Of a stretch of DNA of 64,000 bases, positions 32,128 to 40,962 are shown in pieces. Source of the stretch: Streptomyces sp. yr375 (GTDB taxonomy: Bacteria > Actinomycetota > Actinomycetes > Streptomycetales > Streptomycetaceae); NCBI RefSeq assembly GCF_900110755.1, contig NZ_FOFF01000008.1:179411-243410 (forward strand). The letters are read 5' to 3'. The notes under the pieces are model-generated. The model was given only the letters and a program-made list of their open reading frames with translations, ran no database searches and had not been told where the DNA came from. Position 1 is the stretch's first letter, and each line of letters begins with the position of its first letter. The position numbers and the translations under genes were made by a program.

Positions 32128-34368
32128 TCACGGCTTTGCTGTCAGTGCGGCGACCTCGACGGGCACGCCGTTGAGGACCGCGTTGCCCGACAGCGGGTCC
32201 AGCAGACTGCCGTCGAGGAGCTGGTTGACGTTGACGCCGGGCTCGGCGGCGGCGTGCCGCAGCTTGGTGCCGGGGCGGTCGTGGCCCCAGCCGTGCGGCA
32301 GGCTCACCACGCCCCGGCGCACGCCGTCGGTGACCTCGGCGGGCGCGACCACCTCTCCCCCGGCGCCCTTCACCCGCACCCGCGATCCGTCGCTCACGCC
32401 GAGCCGTTCGGCGTCCTCGGGGTGGATGTGCAGGGTGCAGCGGTTGGTGCCGCCGGTGAGGGCGGGGACGTTGTGCATCCAACTGTTGTTGGACCGCAGG
32501 TGCCGCCGCCCGACGAGGACGAACCCGTCGGGCCGTCGCCGCAGCCCCTCGCGCAGGCGCGGCAGATCGTCGACGATCGGCTGCGGCAGCAGCTCGATAC
32601 GCCCGCTGCGCGTCTTCAGCGGCTGCGGCAGCCGGGACGCGAGCGGTCCGAGGTCGATGCCGTGCGGGTGGGCGAGCAGCCGGTTCAGGCTCAGGCCGTC
32701 CGGGCGCGCGCCGAAGCCGTCGCCGTAGGGGCCCAGGCGCAGCATCATGTCGAGCCTGCGCTCGGGGCCGCTCTCGCCGGCGAGCTGCGCCGCCAGCTCC
32801 TGCGGGTCGCGGCCGTGCACGGGTGAGTGCGGGTCCTTGACCGCCTTGCCGAGGGTCTGGCCGACGACCAGGTCGTCGACGGCGGACGGGTCGGCGCCGT
32901 GCATCCCGGTGGCGGCCAGCGTCAGCCGGGCGAGGATCTCGGTCTCGGCCATCCGGCCGGGCTCCAGCGGGAGCGCGGGGCGGGTGTAGCGGACCTGGTT
33001 GCGCACGGCGAGGGTGTTGAAGGCGAAGTCGTGGTGCGGACTCTGCGAGGGCGGCGGCGGGGGCAGTACGACGTCGGCGTGGCGCGCGGTCTCGTTCAGG
33101 TACGGGTCGACGCTGACCATGAAGTCGAGGGAGCCGAGCGCCTTGTCGAGCCGGTCGCCGTCCGGGGCGGACAGGACGGGGTTGGCGGCGACCACGACGA
33201 GCGCGCGGATCGGCTCGCCCTCCTCGGTCGCGGTGTCGATCTCCTCGGCGAGCGCGGACAGCGGCAACTCGCCCTTGGCCTCCGGGTGTTGGCTCACCCG
33301 GGAGCGCCAGCGGCCGAGCTGGAAGCCGTGTCCGGGACCGGCCGGGCGGGGGGTGCGGTCGGTGGCGGCCTGCGGGAAGAGCGCGCCGCCGGGCCGGTCC
33401 AGGTTGCCGGTGAGGATGTTGAGGACGTCGACCAGCCAACTGGCGAGCGTGCCGTACGGGACCGTGCAACTGCCGATGCGGCCGTAGACGGCGGCGGTGG
33501 GGGCGGCGGCGAGTTCCCGGGCGAGGGCGCGGATGACCGGGGCGTCCACCTCGGTCGCGGGGGCGACCGCTTCGGGGGTGAACTCCCGTACGGCTTCGGC
33601 GAGTTCGGTGAGGCCTTCGAGGTGCGGGGTCAACTCGCCGGGATCGACGAGGAGTTCCTCGAACAGCACCTGGGCCATCGCGGCGAGGAGCAGCGCGTCG
33701 GTGCCGGGCCGGATCTCGACGTGCCGGTCGGCGAGCTTGGCGGTGCGGGTGCGGCGCGGGTCGATGACCGTGAGGGTGCCGCCGCGGGCCTTGAGCGCCT
33801 TGAGCCTGCCGGGGAAGTCGGGGGCGGTGCACAGACTCCCGTTGGATTCCAGGGGGTTGGCGCCGATGAGGAGGAGGTGGTCGGTGTGGTCGAGGTCCGG
33901 CACCGGGATCGCGTTGGCGTCCCCGAAGAGCAGCCCGCTGGAGACGTGCTTGGGCATCTGGTCGACCGTGGAGGCGGTGAAGAGGCTGCGGGTGCCGAGA
34001 CCGGCGACCAGGACGGGCGGGTAGAGCGCGCCGGCCATGGTGTGGACGTTGGGATTGCCGAGCACGACGCCGACGGCGTTCGCCCCGTACCGCTCGACGA
34101 CCGGCCGGATCCCGGCGGCCACGGCGTCGAAGGCCTCCGCCCAGGTGGCCTCGCGCAGCTCTCCGTCCCGGCGCACGAGGGGCGCCCGGAGCCGGTCCGG
34201 GTCGCCGTCGACGGCGCCGAAGGAGGCGCCCTTGGGGCAGATGAAGCCCTTGCTGAAGACGTCCTCCCGGTCGCCTCGGGCGCCGGTGACCTTCGTCCCC
34301 TCGATGGTCAGGGTCAGCCCGCAGGTGGCCTCGCACAGGGGACAGATTCGCAGGGCGGTGCGGGACAC
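32128..34368 (-). CDS. Molybdopterin-bis-MGD oxidoreductase (formate dehydrogenase/nitrate reductase type)
   Basis: 746-residue enzyme of the DMSO-reductase superfamily. The N-terminus has a [4Fe-4S] motif: CPLCEATCGL near residue 8 and FSKGFICPKG. Then come GNPNVHTM, the molybdopterin-binding LLIGANPLESNGS, TVIDPRRTRTAKLADRHVEIRPGTDALLL, and a C-terminal molydop_binding domain (CTLHIHPEDAERLGVSDGSRVRV, VSLPHGWGHDRPGTKL). No Tat signal is present, so it is cytoplasmic. The residue after VDQMPKHVSSG is not an obvious Cys/Sec molybdenum ligand. Electron partner is not adjacent. GTG 34368 has AGGAGG 6 bp upstream. The 34408-34423 palindrome just upstream implies TetR control. Confidence 0.9.
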   Translation of the reverse strand: MSRTALRICPLCEATCGLTLTIEGTKVTGARGDREDVFSKGFICPKGASFGAVDGDPDRLRAPLVRRDGELREATWAEAFDAVAAGIRPVVERYGANAVGVVLGNPNVHTMAGALYPPVLVAGLGTRSLFTASTVDQMPKHVSSGLLFGDANAIPVPDLDHTDHLLLIGANPLESNGSLCTAPDFPGRLKALKARGGTLTVIDPRRTRTAKLADRHVEIRPGTDALLLAAMAQVLFEELLVDPGELTPHLEGLTELAEAVREFTPEAVAPATEVDAPVIRALARELAAAPTAAVYGRIGSCTVPYGTLASWLVDVLNILTGNLDRPGGALFPQAATDRTPRPAGPGHGFQLGRWRSRVSQHPEAKGELPLSALAEEIDTATEEGEPIRALVVVAANPVLSAPDGDRLDKALGSLDFMVSVDPYLNETARHADVVLPPPPPSQSPHHDFAFNTLAVRNQVRYTRPALPLEPGRMAETEILARLTLAATGMHGADPSAVDDLVVGQTLGKAVKDPHSPVHGRDPQELAAQLAGESGPERRLDMMLRLGPYGDGFGARPDGLSLNRLLAHPHGIDLGPLASRLPQPLKTRSGRIELLPQPIVDDLPRLREGLRRRPDGFVLVGRRHLRSNNSWMHNVPALTGGTNRCTLHIHPEDAERLGVSDGSRVRVKGAGGEVVAPAEVTDGVRRGVVSLPHGWGHDRPGTKLRHAAAEPGVNVNQLLDGSLLDPLSGNAVLNGVPVEVAALTAKP

Positions 34369-34407
34369 GGGTCCTCCTGGGGGGCGGCGTCGCCTTCTCC
34401 CGACGAG

Positions 34408-34423
34408 CATACCGAGCGGTATG
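34408..34423. promoter_or_regulatory. Perfect palindromic operator before the molybdoenzyme gene
   Basis: CATACCGAGCGGTATG has two perfect 7-bp arms around AG. It lies 40 bp before the start codon of the molybdopterin oxidoreductase, in the 83-bp gap behind the tetR gene on the same strand. It is the expected operator type for that TetR. Confidence 0.75.
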
Positions 34424-34451
34424 GCGAAGGGCGAGGGGTAGGCCGCGACCG

Positions 34452-35069
34452 TCAGTCCAGGGTGCGCGCCAGATACGCCCGCAGCAGCTCGCGCGTCTCG
34501 TCGATCACCTTCGGGTCGCCCTCCGGGTCCACCCGGAACGCCAGTTGGACGAGGGTGTCGGCGGTCTCCACGGCGATCAGGAAGGTGCGGCGCAGATCGT
34601 CGTCGGGCTCGCGCACGAGGTAGTCGGAGAGCAGGGCGGTGAGGCGGTCGGCGACGCGGTGGTTGGGTTCGGCGTGCCGGGCGCCGACCGGGATCTGGTT
34701 GCCGAAGTCGACGAGGGAGAAGCCGGGCGCGGTGCGCTTCATGGCCAGGTACTCGTCCAGTACGGCGTCCATGGCGGCCCGCCAGTCGCCCCGCCGCGCC
34801 CCCTTCAGGCGCTCGGTGACGTGCGCGGCGTAGTGCTCCAGGTTGCGCTGCGCGAGCGCGTCGGCCATCTGCCGCTTGTTGCCGAAGAAGCGGTAGACGG
34901 AGCCGATGGGGACACCGGCGCGCTCGGCGACGGCGCGGGTGCTCAGGGCGTCGTAGCCGACCTCGTCCAGCAGGCCGGCGCAGGCGTCGAGGATCCTGGT
35001 CAGCCGTTCGGCGCTGCGCCGCTGTACGGGCGCGCGACGGAGCGATGTCGCTTGGGGCACGGACTTCAT
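34452..35069 (-). CDS. TetR family regulator adjoining the molybdoenzyme
   Basis: 205-residue regulator with HTH RILDACAGLLDEVGYDALSTRAVAERAGVPIGSVYRFFGNKRQMADALAQRN (about 25-76). The C-terminal domain SLVDFGNQIPVGARHAEPNHRVADRLTALLSDYLV belongs to a common actinobacterial TetR subgroup. It lies 83 bp upstream of the molybdopterin oxidoreductase on the same strand, with a 16-bp palindrome between. ATG 35069 has GGAAAGG nearby. Probably represses the oxidoreductase; the effector is unknown. Confidence 0.87.
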   Translation of the reverse strand: MKSVPQATSLRRAPVQRRSAERLTRILDACAGLLDEVGYDALSTRAVAERAGVPIGSVYRFFGNKRQMADALAQRNLEHYAAHVTERLKGARRGDWRAAMDAVLDEYLAMKRTAPGFSLVDFGNQIPVGARHAEPNHRVADRLTALLSDYLVREPDDDLRRTFLIAVETADTLVQLAFRVDPEGDPKVIDETRELLRAYLARTLD

Positions 35070-35133
35070 GATGCCTTTCCGACGCGGCCTGGTGAAAATC
35101 GCCCCCGAGTACGGGGAAAGATGCCTGATGCAC

Positions 35134-35694
35134 TCAAGGGGTCGACGCTCCGGTCGGGGAGCCGGTGGAAGAGTCGGCGGGGGCCTCGGTGGGTGTTCCC
35201 GCCGACTCCGTGACGTCCGCCGTGGCCTGCACCGGCTTGCCGTCCACCGCCCACACCGTCGCGTCGTCCGCGTACAGCCGGGCGGTGACCTCGTGCGTGC
35301 CGTGCGGCAGGAAGCCGGCCGGGATGCGGTAGGCCGGGCCGCGCAGGTCGGCGATCGGCCGGTCGTCGACGTACAGCCGGGCGATGCCGCGCCCGGCGAC
35401 CGCCCGCCGTGCCGCGCCCGGCGGCGAGAACCGGAAGTCGGCCAGCTTCAGCCGGACGTCCCAGCCGCCGCCGGCGTCCGGCTGGACCTCCACGCCGACC
35501 TTCGGCGCGCCCTCCTTCGCGACCTCGCGGTAGTGGCGCCCGGCGCCGTCCGTGTGGTCCAGCACCTTGCCCACGGGCGAGGGCGACGCCCCGGTCCGCC
35601 GCTCCCGCGCACCACTGGAGCCGCAGCCCGCGGATCCGGTCAGCAGCAGGACACAGACCGCGAGCGCGGCGGGAAGAGCGCGCGTCCACGACAT
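35134..35694 (-). CDS. Putative lipoprotein
   Basis: 186-residue exported protein. The N-terminus MSWTRALPAALAVCVLLLTGSAGC is a lipoprotein signal with the modified cysteine near residue 24. The body contains a sequence (DGAGRHYREVAKEGAPKVGVEVQPDAGGGWDVRLKLADFRFSP) that looks like a beta-sandwich, and the tail is Thr/Pro/Ser-rich (GTPTEAPADSSTGSPTG). No enzymatic motif is seen. The start is set by the signal peptide; an open frame extends 32 codons further 5' without a ribosome site. Similar short lipoproteins are widespread in Streptomyces. Function unknown. Confidence 0.75.
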   Translation of the reverse strand: MSWTRALPAALAVCVLLLTGSAGCGSSGARERRTGASPSPVGKVLDHTDGAGRHYREVAKEGAPKVGVEVQPDAGGGWDVRLKLADFRFSPPGAARRAVAGRGIARLYVDDRPIADLRGPAYRIPAGFLPHGTHEVTARLYADDATVWAVDGKPVQATADVTESAGTPTEAPADSSTGSPTGASTP

Positions 35695-35778
35695 GCTCGG
35701 GACATTAGGGCACCGCGCCCGGCCCGTGGATCCCCCTGAGGTCTGGTTCTCACCGCGCCGTGATCGTCCTCTGAGACG

Positions 35779-35810
35779 AGGACCGGACAAGGACCGGACA
35801 AGGACCGGCG
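35779..35810. repeat. Tandem 11-bp repeat upstream of hmgA
   Basis: aggaccggaca occurs twice exactly, with a third unit diverging after eight bases. It lies in the 195-bp divergent gap between the lipoprotein gene and homogentisate dioxygenase. Farther toward hmgA, TCCTA and TAGGA (35837-35856) form a weak inverted repeat near the likely promoter. Confidence 0.65.
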
Positions 35811-35889
35811 GGCCTCTTGCGTCCGGGAAAACTCAATCCTACGGTGATGCATAGGAATGGGCAGAGGATCCGGTCGGCGAGGAGCGACG

Positions 35890-37221
35890 ATGAGCAGCGG
35901 GGACGCACGCAAGACGGCCGAGGGGCTGGCCTATCTCTCGGGGTTCGGCAACGAGCACGCCTCCGAGGCGGTCCCGGGCGCCCTGCCCGAGGGCCGCAAC
36001 TCGCCGCAGCGCGCCCCGCTCGGCCTGTACGCGGAGCAGCTCAGCGGCAGCGCGTTCACCGAGCCGCGCGCCCACAACCGCCGCTCGTGGCTGTACCGGA
36101 TCCGCCCGTCGGCCGCGCACCCGGCGTTCACCCGGGTCGGCGACGGCGCGCTGCGCACCGGCCCCTTCACCCAGACGGTCCCCGACCCGAACCGGCTGCG
36201 CTGGAACCCGCTGCCCGAGCCGCCGGAGGGCACGGACTTCCTGGCCGGCCTGTGGACCCTCGGCGGCAACGGCGACGCCGCCCAGCGCACCGGCATGGCC
36301 GTGCACCTCTACCACGCGAACGCCTCGATGGACCGGGTGTTCAGCGACTCCGACGGCGAGCTGCTGATCGTCCCCGAGCGGGGCGGGCTGCTGCTGCGCA
36401 CGGAGTTCGGGCTGCTGCACGCCGAGCCGGGCGAGGTGGCGCTGATCCCGCGCGGGGTCCGCTTCCGCGTCGAGCTGCTGGACGCCGCCGCCCGCGGCTA
36501 CGTCTGCGAGAACTACGGCGCGCCGTTCCGCCTCCCCGACCTCGGCCCGATCGGCGCCAACGGGCTGGCCGCCGCCCGTGACTTCCGCGCGCCCGTCGCC
36601 GCGTACGAGGACGTCGAGGGCCCGGTGCGGGTCGTCAACAAGTTCTGCGGCCACCTCTGGGGCGCGACCTACGGCCACTCGCCGCTCGACGTCGTCGCCT
36701 GGCACGGCAACCATCTGCCGTACGTCTACGACCTGCGCCGTTTCAACGTCATCGGGTCGATCTCGCACGACCACCCGGACCCGTCGATCTTCACGGTGCT
36801 GACGTCCCCGTCCGACACCCCCGGGCTGGCCGGGGTGGACTTCGTGGTCTTCGCCCCGCGCTGGCTGGTCGGCGAGGACACCTTCCGGCCGCCGTACTTC
36901 CACCGGAACGTGATGAGCGAGTACATGGGGCTCGTCGAGGGGGCGTACGACGCGAAGGCGGAGGGCTTCGTGCCGGGCGGCGGTTCGCTGCACAACATGA
37001 TGTCGGCGCACGGCCCGGACCGGGAGACGTTCGACCGGGCGAGCGCCGCCGAACTGAAGCCGCAGAAGATCGACGACGGGCTGGCGTTCATGTTCGAGAC
37101 GCGCTGGCCGCTCACCCTCACCCCGCACGCGGCCCGCGCGGACCATCTCCAACAGCGTTACGACGACGTCTGGCAGGGCCTCGAACGCCACTTCCGCCCG
37201 TCCGGCGAACCATTGCACTGA
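35890..37221 (+). CDS. hmgA: Homogentisate 1,2-dioxygenase
   Basis: 443-residue iron dioxygenase that opens the ring of homogentisate to maleylacetoacetate in tyrosine and phenylalanine catabolism. The family start [45 protein letters not shown] is clear. Iron ligands fall in [19 protein letters not shown] (His and Glu), and [28 protein letters not shown] is a conserved block. ATG 35890 has AGGAG upstream. The next steps of the pathway (fumarylacetoacetase, isomerase) are not adjacent. The GntR gene 27 bp downstream on the same strand may be its regulator. Loss of this enzyme would give brown homogentisate pigment. Confidence 0.96.
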   Translation: MSSGDARKTAEGLAYLSGFGNEHASEAVPGALPEGRNSPQRAPLGLYAEQLSGSAFTEPRAHNRRSWLYRIRPSAAHPAFTRVGDGALRTGPFTQTVPDPNRLRWNPLPEPPEGTDFLAGLWTLGGNGDAAQRTGMAVHLYHANASMDRVFSDSDGELLIVPERGGLLLRTEFGLLHAEPGEVALIPRGVRFRVELLDAAARGYVCENYGAPFRLPDLGPIGANGLAAARDFRAPVAAYEDVEGPVRVVNKFCGHLWGATYGHSPLDVVAWHGNHLPYVYDLRRFNVIGSISHDHPDPSIFTVLTSPSDTPGLAGVDFVVFAPRWLVGEDTFRPPYFHRNVMSEYMGLVEGAYDAKAEGFVPGGGSLHNMMSAHGPDRETFDRASAAELKPQKIDDGLAFMFETRWPLTLTPHAARADHLQQRYDDVWQGLERHFRPSGEPLH

Positions 37222-37248
37222 ACGTTGCCGACCGGTACGGATAGCCCC

Positions 37249-37998
37249 GTGACCTCCTTCGCCCCGGACTCGATCGTCCTCACCCGCAAGCTGCCGCTGT
37301 GGTACCAGGTGTCGCAGTCGCTGCGCGCCTCGATACTCGGCCGCTCGCCCCGGGACCCGCTCCGGCTGCCCACCGAGGAGCAGTTGGCGGGGCACTACGG
37401 GGTGAGCGTGCTCACCATGCGGCAGGCGCTCAAGGAGCTGGAGGACGAGGGGCTGATCAGCCGGCACCGGCGGCGCGGCACGTTCATCGAGCCGGGCGTC
37501 CTGCGGGGTGCGCCCGTACAACTGCTCGGTTCGGTCGACGCGATCGTGGCCCAGCAGTCCGGGATGACGACCGAGCTCCTCGGCCACGGCCGCGCGCCCG
37601 TCCCCGCCGAGGTCGCCGAGTACTTCCCTGACCTGGCCGAGGTGGCCACGTACCACCGGCTCAGGAGCGACGAGAAGACGGGCGAGCCCACCAACCACGC
37701 CCGCAACTACGTCCGTCCCGAGCTCGCCGACCGCATCGACCCCGACGACCTGGTCCGGCGGCCCATGACGAAGGTGCTGCGGGACATCCTGGGCGCGGAC
37801 ATCGGCCGGATCACCGACACGGTCGAGGCGCGGCTCGCGGACCCGGAGACGGCCCGGCTGCTGCGGGTCCCGCTGCTGAGCCCGATCCTGCACTACACGG
37901 GCGTCACCCACGACACGGCCGGACGGGTCCTGGACGCGGCCGTCATCCACTACCGGGGCGACCGTTTCTCGTTCACGGTCACGCTCGACGCGACGTGA
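37249..37998 (+). CDS. GntR family regulator with UTRA domain (HutC type)
   Basis: 249-residue regulator. The N-terminal winged helix is PLRLPTEEQLAGHYGVSVLTMRQALKELEDEGLISRHRRRGTFIEPG (about residues 34-80). The C-terminal UTRA ligand domain ends YRGDRFSFTVTLDAT. GTG 37249 is chosen because it is the first good start after hmgA; the ribosome site is weak, suggesting coupling with hmgA. Ligand unknown, but regulation of aromatic amino-acid breakdown is a natural guess from the neighbour. Confidence 0.86.
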   Translation: MTSFAPDSIVLTRKLPLWYQVSQSLRASILGRSPRDPLRLPTEEQLAGHYGVSVLTMRQALKELEDEGLISRHRRRGTFIEPGVLRGAPVQLLGSVDAIVAQQSGMTTELLGHGRAPVPAEVAEYFPDLAEVATYHRLRSDEKTGEPTNHARNYVRPELADRIDPDDLVRRPMTKVLRDILGADIGRITDTVEARLADPETARLLRVPLLSPILHYTGVTHDTAGRVLDAAVIHYRGDRFSFTVTLDAT

Positions 37999-38023
37999 CC
38001 CGGCGCGGGCGGGCCGTCGTACC

Positions 38024-39187
38024 ATGCCACGCGTGACGCACGACGACGCTCCGCCGCTGGCGGACCTGATGCCGTGGTCCGTCGCACCGCCGCGGCTCGG
38101 CCGGGGCTGGCCGGCGGCGCCCGACCCAACTGCCCTCAAGGCCCGCTGGGACGCCCTGGCGCGGGCCGAGGGCGAGGACCGCGAGGCCCTGTTCGAGCCG
38201 ACCCGCGCCCGCACCCTGCACACGGCCGTCGGCCGGCTCCCGGGCCGCACGGACGGCGGCACACAGCGCCTCGCCCGCGCCTTCGGCCCCTGCCCGGAGC
38301 CGGTACGGGTGCTGGCCGCGCCCTTCGACGAGCAGTGGCTCATCCCCGACCACCGGCTCATCGACGCGGCCCGCCCGGAGGTGTGGCGGGTGGCGGACGA
38401 CACGCAGGTGTTCGCGGTCGAGACCCCGCAGGCGCCGGGCTGGCCGCTGCTGGCGACCTCCCTGTTCCCGCTGCTGCGCGCGGGCCGGATCCGCCCGCTG
38501 TACCGGCGGCCGGGCGGCCGGGAGCCGAACCTGGCGCCGGGCCTGCCGGACCAGCTCCGCCGGCTCGGCCACTCCCCCGATCCGGTGGACTTCCTGGCGT
38601 GGACGCTGACCGCCGTCCGCCCCGATCTCACCGTGCCGCTCCCCCGGGACCGCGAACTGTGGGCGCACGGCGTCGAGTCGGGCCACCGCGCGCTGTGGCT
38701 GCTGCGGCGGACCGGCGAGCGCCCCAAGCTGCCCGGCGGCCGCCGCCCCTACGTCCGCGCCCCGCTCCCGGCCCGCCCCCGCACCCTGCACTACGACCGC
38801 GCCGAGGAGACCCTCCACCTGGACGAGGGCCGCGTCTCCCCCGTCCCGCCCGAGGCCTGGGACTTCGGGGCGGACGCGCAGGGCCGGGTCCTGGAGCGGT
38901 GGTTCGCGGCGCGGACCGCGTCGGAGGCCGAGCCGGGCACCCTGGCCGCGATCCGCCCGGCGGGCTGGCAGCAGGCGTGGACCTCCGAACTCCTGGAGCT
39001 CATCACGGTGTTGGCGCTGCTCGCGGAAGTCGGCGCGCGGCGGGCGGAGTTGGCGGTGCCGGACACGGTCACGGCGGCGGAGCTGCGCGCGGCGGGCGTC
39101 CTGCCGGTCCCGGACGCGGCCCGCCACCCGGCGACGGTCCTCGACCACCACGAGGAGGGCCCGGAGGGCCAGTTCGCGCTGCTCTAG
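38024..39187 (+). CDS. Protein resembling the type ISP restriction enzyme C-terminal specificity domain
   Basis: 387-residue soluble protein. The C-terminal third, LHYDRAEETLHLDEGRVSPVPPEAWDFG...GRVLERWF...WTSELLELITVLALLAEVGARRAEL, matches the C-terminal domain of type ISP (LlaBIII-like) restriction-modification enzymes as I remember it. There is no nuclease, helicase or methyltransferase motif (no FxGxG or NPPY), so it is a stand-alone relative common in Streptomyces and often labelled DNA methyltransferase. An HTH or sequence-recognition role is possible but unproven. Start ATG 38024 or GTG 38033 (VTHDDAPPLADLMPWS); neither has a ribosome site. It is followed by a CoA-transferase gene after 10 bp. 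Confidence 0.7.
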   Translation: MPRVTHDDAPPLADLMPWSVAPPRLGRGWPAAPDPTALKARWDALARAEGEDREALFEPTRARTLHTAVGRLPGRTDGGTQRLARAFGPCPEPVRVLAAPFDEQWLIPDHRLIDAARPEVWRVADDTQVFAVETPQAPGWPLLATSLFPLLRAGRIRPLYRRPGGREPNLAPGLPDQLRRLGHSPDPVDFLAWTLTAVRPDLTVPLPRDRELWAHGVESGHRALWLLRRTGERPKLPGGRRPYVRAPLPARPRTLHYDRAEETLHLDEGRVSPVPPEAWDFGADAQGRVLERWFAARTASEAEPGTLAAIRPAGWQQAWTSELLELITVLALLAEVGARRAELAVPDTVTAAELRAAGVLPVPDAARHPATVLDHHEEGPEGQFALL

Positions 39188-39197
39188 CATCCACCCC

Positions 39198-40436
39198 ATG
39201 GATCCCACGGACCACCGGTCCTCACCGCCGTCCTCACCCCCGTCCCCGCTGCCGCTGCCGCTGGAGGGCATCACCGTCGTCGCCGTAGAGCAGGCCGTCT
39301 CGGCGCCGTTCGCCACCCGGCAGCTCGCCGACCTCGGGGCCCGGGTGATCAAGGTCGAGCGGGTCGACGGCGGTGACTTCGCGCGCGGCTACGACACCGC
39401 CGCCGGCGGCCTCGCCTCGCACTTCGTGTGGTGCAACCGGGGCAAGGAGTCCCTCGCGCTGGACCTCAAGGACCCGCGGGGCCTTGCCGTCGTACGGCGG
39501 CTGATCGCGGACGCGGACGTGTTCGTGCAGAACCTCGCGCAGGGGGCGGCGGCCCGGCTCGGTCTGGACGCGGCCACCCTGTGCGCGGCGCACCCGCGGC
39601 TGGTCGCGGTCGACATCTCCGGGTACGGGGCGAGCGGGCCGTACGCCGACAAGCGGGCCTACGACATGCTCGTGCAGTGCGAGGCGGGGCTCGTGTCGGT
39701 GACCGGGACGCCGGAGCAGCCGGTGAAGGCGGGGATCCCGGCGGCGGACATCGCGGCGGCCATGTACGCCTTCTCGGGCGTCCTTGCTGCGCTGGTGCGA
39801 CGGGGCACGACCGGGCGGGGCGGCCCGGTGGCGGTGTCGATGCTGGACGCGCTGGCCGAGTGGCTGGGGCATCCGCTGCACCACACGATGCACGGGGGCA
39901 CTCCCCCGGCCCGCACCGGTCTCGCGCACGCCGTGATCGCGCCCTACGACGCCTACGCCACCGCCGACGGCGGGCGGGTGCTGCTGTCCGTGCAGAACGA
40001 CCGGGAGTGGCGGCGGCTGGCCGAACAGGTCGTCGGACGGCCCGAGTTGGGGACGGATCCGGCGTATGCGACGAACGCGGCGCGGGTGACCAACCGGGCG
40101 CGCACGGACGCCCTGGTGGCGAAGGCGCTGGGCGCGCTGGGCACCGACGAGGCGCTGGCGCGACTGGAGGGCGCGGGCATCGCGTGTGCCCGCCTGCGGG
40201 ATCTCTACGAGCTGGCGGAGCATCCGCAACTGGCGGCCCGTGAGCGGTGGCGGGAGGTGGGGACGCCGGTCGGGCCGCTGCGGGCGCTGCTGCCCCCGAT
40301 CACGCTGCCGGGCGGGGAGGAGGCGCGGATGGGAGACGTGCCCGCGCTCGGGGAGCACACCGAAGCATTGCTGCGTGCCGTGGGGATGACGGACGAGGAG
40401 ATCGCAGCGCTGCGCCGGGACGGCGTGGCCGCCTGA
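39198..40436 (+). CDS. CaiB/BaiF family type III CoA-transferase
   Basis: 412-residue CoA-transferase moving CoA between organic acids. Family blocks: GITVVAVEQAVSAPFATRQLADLGARVIKVERVDGGDFARGYD (about 23-65), FVWCNRGKESLALDLKDPRGL, VAVDISGYGASGPYADKRAYDMLVQCEAGLVSVTGTPEQPVK with the catalytic Asp in YDMLVQ, and a small C-terminal domain PAYATNAARVTNRARTDAL. The first 20 residues are Ser/Pro-rich. ATG 39198. Close to, and probably transcribed with, the preceding gene, although no functional link is evident. Substrates unknown. Confidence 0.9.
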   Translation: MDPTDHRSSPPSSPPSPLPLPLEGITVVAVEQAVSAPFATRQLADLGARVIKVERVDGGDFARGYDTAAGGLASHFVWCNRGKESLALDLKDPRGLAVVRRLIADADVFVQNLAQGAAARLGLDAATLCAAHPRLVAVDISGYGASGPYADKRAYDMLVQCEAGLVSVTGTPEQPVKAGIPAADIAAAMYAFSGVLAALVRRGTTGRGGPVAVSMLDALAEWLGHPLHHTMHGGTPPARTGLAHAVIAPYDAYATADGGRVLLSVQNDREWRRLAEQVVGRPELGTDPAYATNAARVTNRARTDALVAKALGALGTDEALARLEGAGIACARLRDLYELAEHPQLAARERWREVGTPVGPLRALLPPITLPGGEEARMGDVPALGEHTEALLRAVGMTDEEIAALRRDGVAA

Positions 40437-40450
40437 GCGCGGGATTCAGC

Positions 40451-40518
40451 GGGACTCGGTACGTGAGGGACTCGGTAGGCGAGGGGGACTCGATTGTCGA
40501 GGGGGACTCAGTACGTGA
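40451..40518. repeat. Four imperfect 16-18 bp units after the CoA-transferase gene
   Basis: Units built on gggactcggtacgtga recur four times with small changes in length, starting 14 bp after the stop codon; a related acgcgtcNgcacgtgcgg pair follows. No clear hairpin. The gap separates two converging genes. Confidence 0.65.
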
Positions 40519-40551
40519 GGACGCGTCGGCACGTGCGGACGCGTCCGCCGG

Positions 40552-40836
40552 TCAGTGCTTGTTGCCGCCGAACAGCGAGCGGCGCAGGCGGCGCAGGGGC
40601 GCGAAGAGCGAGACACGGCTCACCCGGGCCCGCGTCGTCAGCTTGGAGCCGTGGTCGCGCACGGGCTCACGCGCGGTCAGCTCCCGCATCAGCGAGGTCG
40701 CCTCGAGCGTCTCCCGTTGCGGTATGGCGGGGCCCGCCAGCACCGAGAGATGGCGGTCAAGGCGCGAGCTGGTCGCGCTGCTTCCGCAGGTGATCGCAGG
40801 GACCCTCGCCCTGCTGTGCACCGTTATCTGTTCCAT
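40552..40836 (-). CDS. Small basic protein of unknown function
   Basis: 94-residue protein beginning MEQITVHSRARVPAITCGSS and ending in a strongly basic tail, RVSRVSLFAPLRRLRRSLFGGNKH. The middle contains RLDRHLSVLAGPAIPQRETLEATSLMRELTAREPV. No signal peptide or membrane span. ATG 40836 has GGGGAG 5 bp upstream, much better than the longer open frame that begins at 40902. It lies 126 bp downstream of the anti-sigma gene on the same strand and may belong to the same transcript. Family not recognised; it may bind nucleic acid or membrane through its tail. Confidence 0.65.
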   Translation of the reverse strand: MEQITVHSRARVPAITCGSSATSSRLDRHLSVLAGPAIPQRETLEATSLMRELTAREPVRDHGSKLTTRARVSRVSLFAPLRRLRRSLFGGNKH

Positions 40837-40962
40837 GTCACTCCCCACCCGTACGAGTCCACCCGGCCCGGGCAGGTTAACCCTATAGCCCCGTCGCGGC
40901 ACCCGTGTATCGAGCCAACAGGATTCACCTTCCCCGCAAGGGGGTTGACGACCCCTCCCCGA

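Noticed and set aside
35839..38727. A 962-codon open frame on the minus strand
   Set aside because: It covers homogentisate dioxygenase and the GntR gene on the opposite strand. No family signature, composition typical of an antisense shadow.
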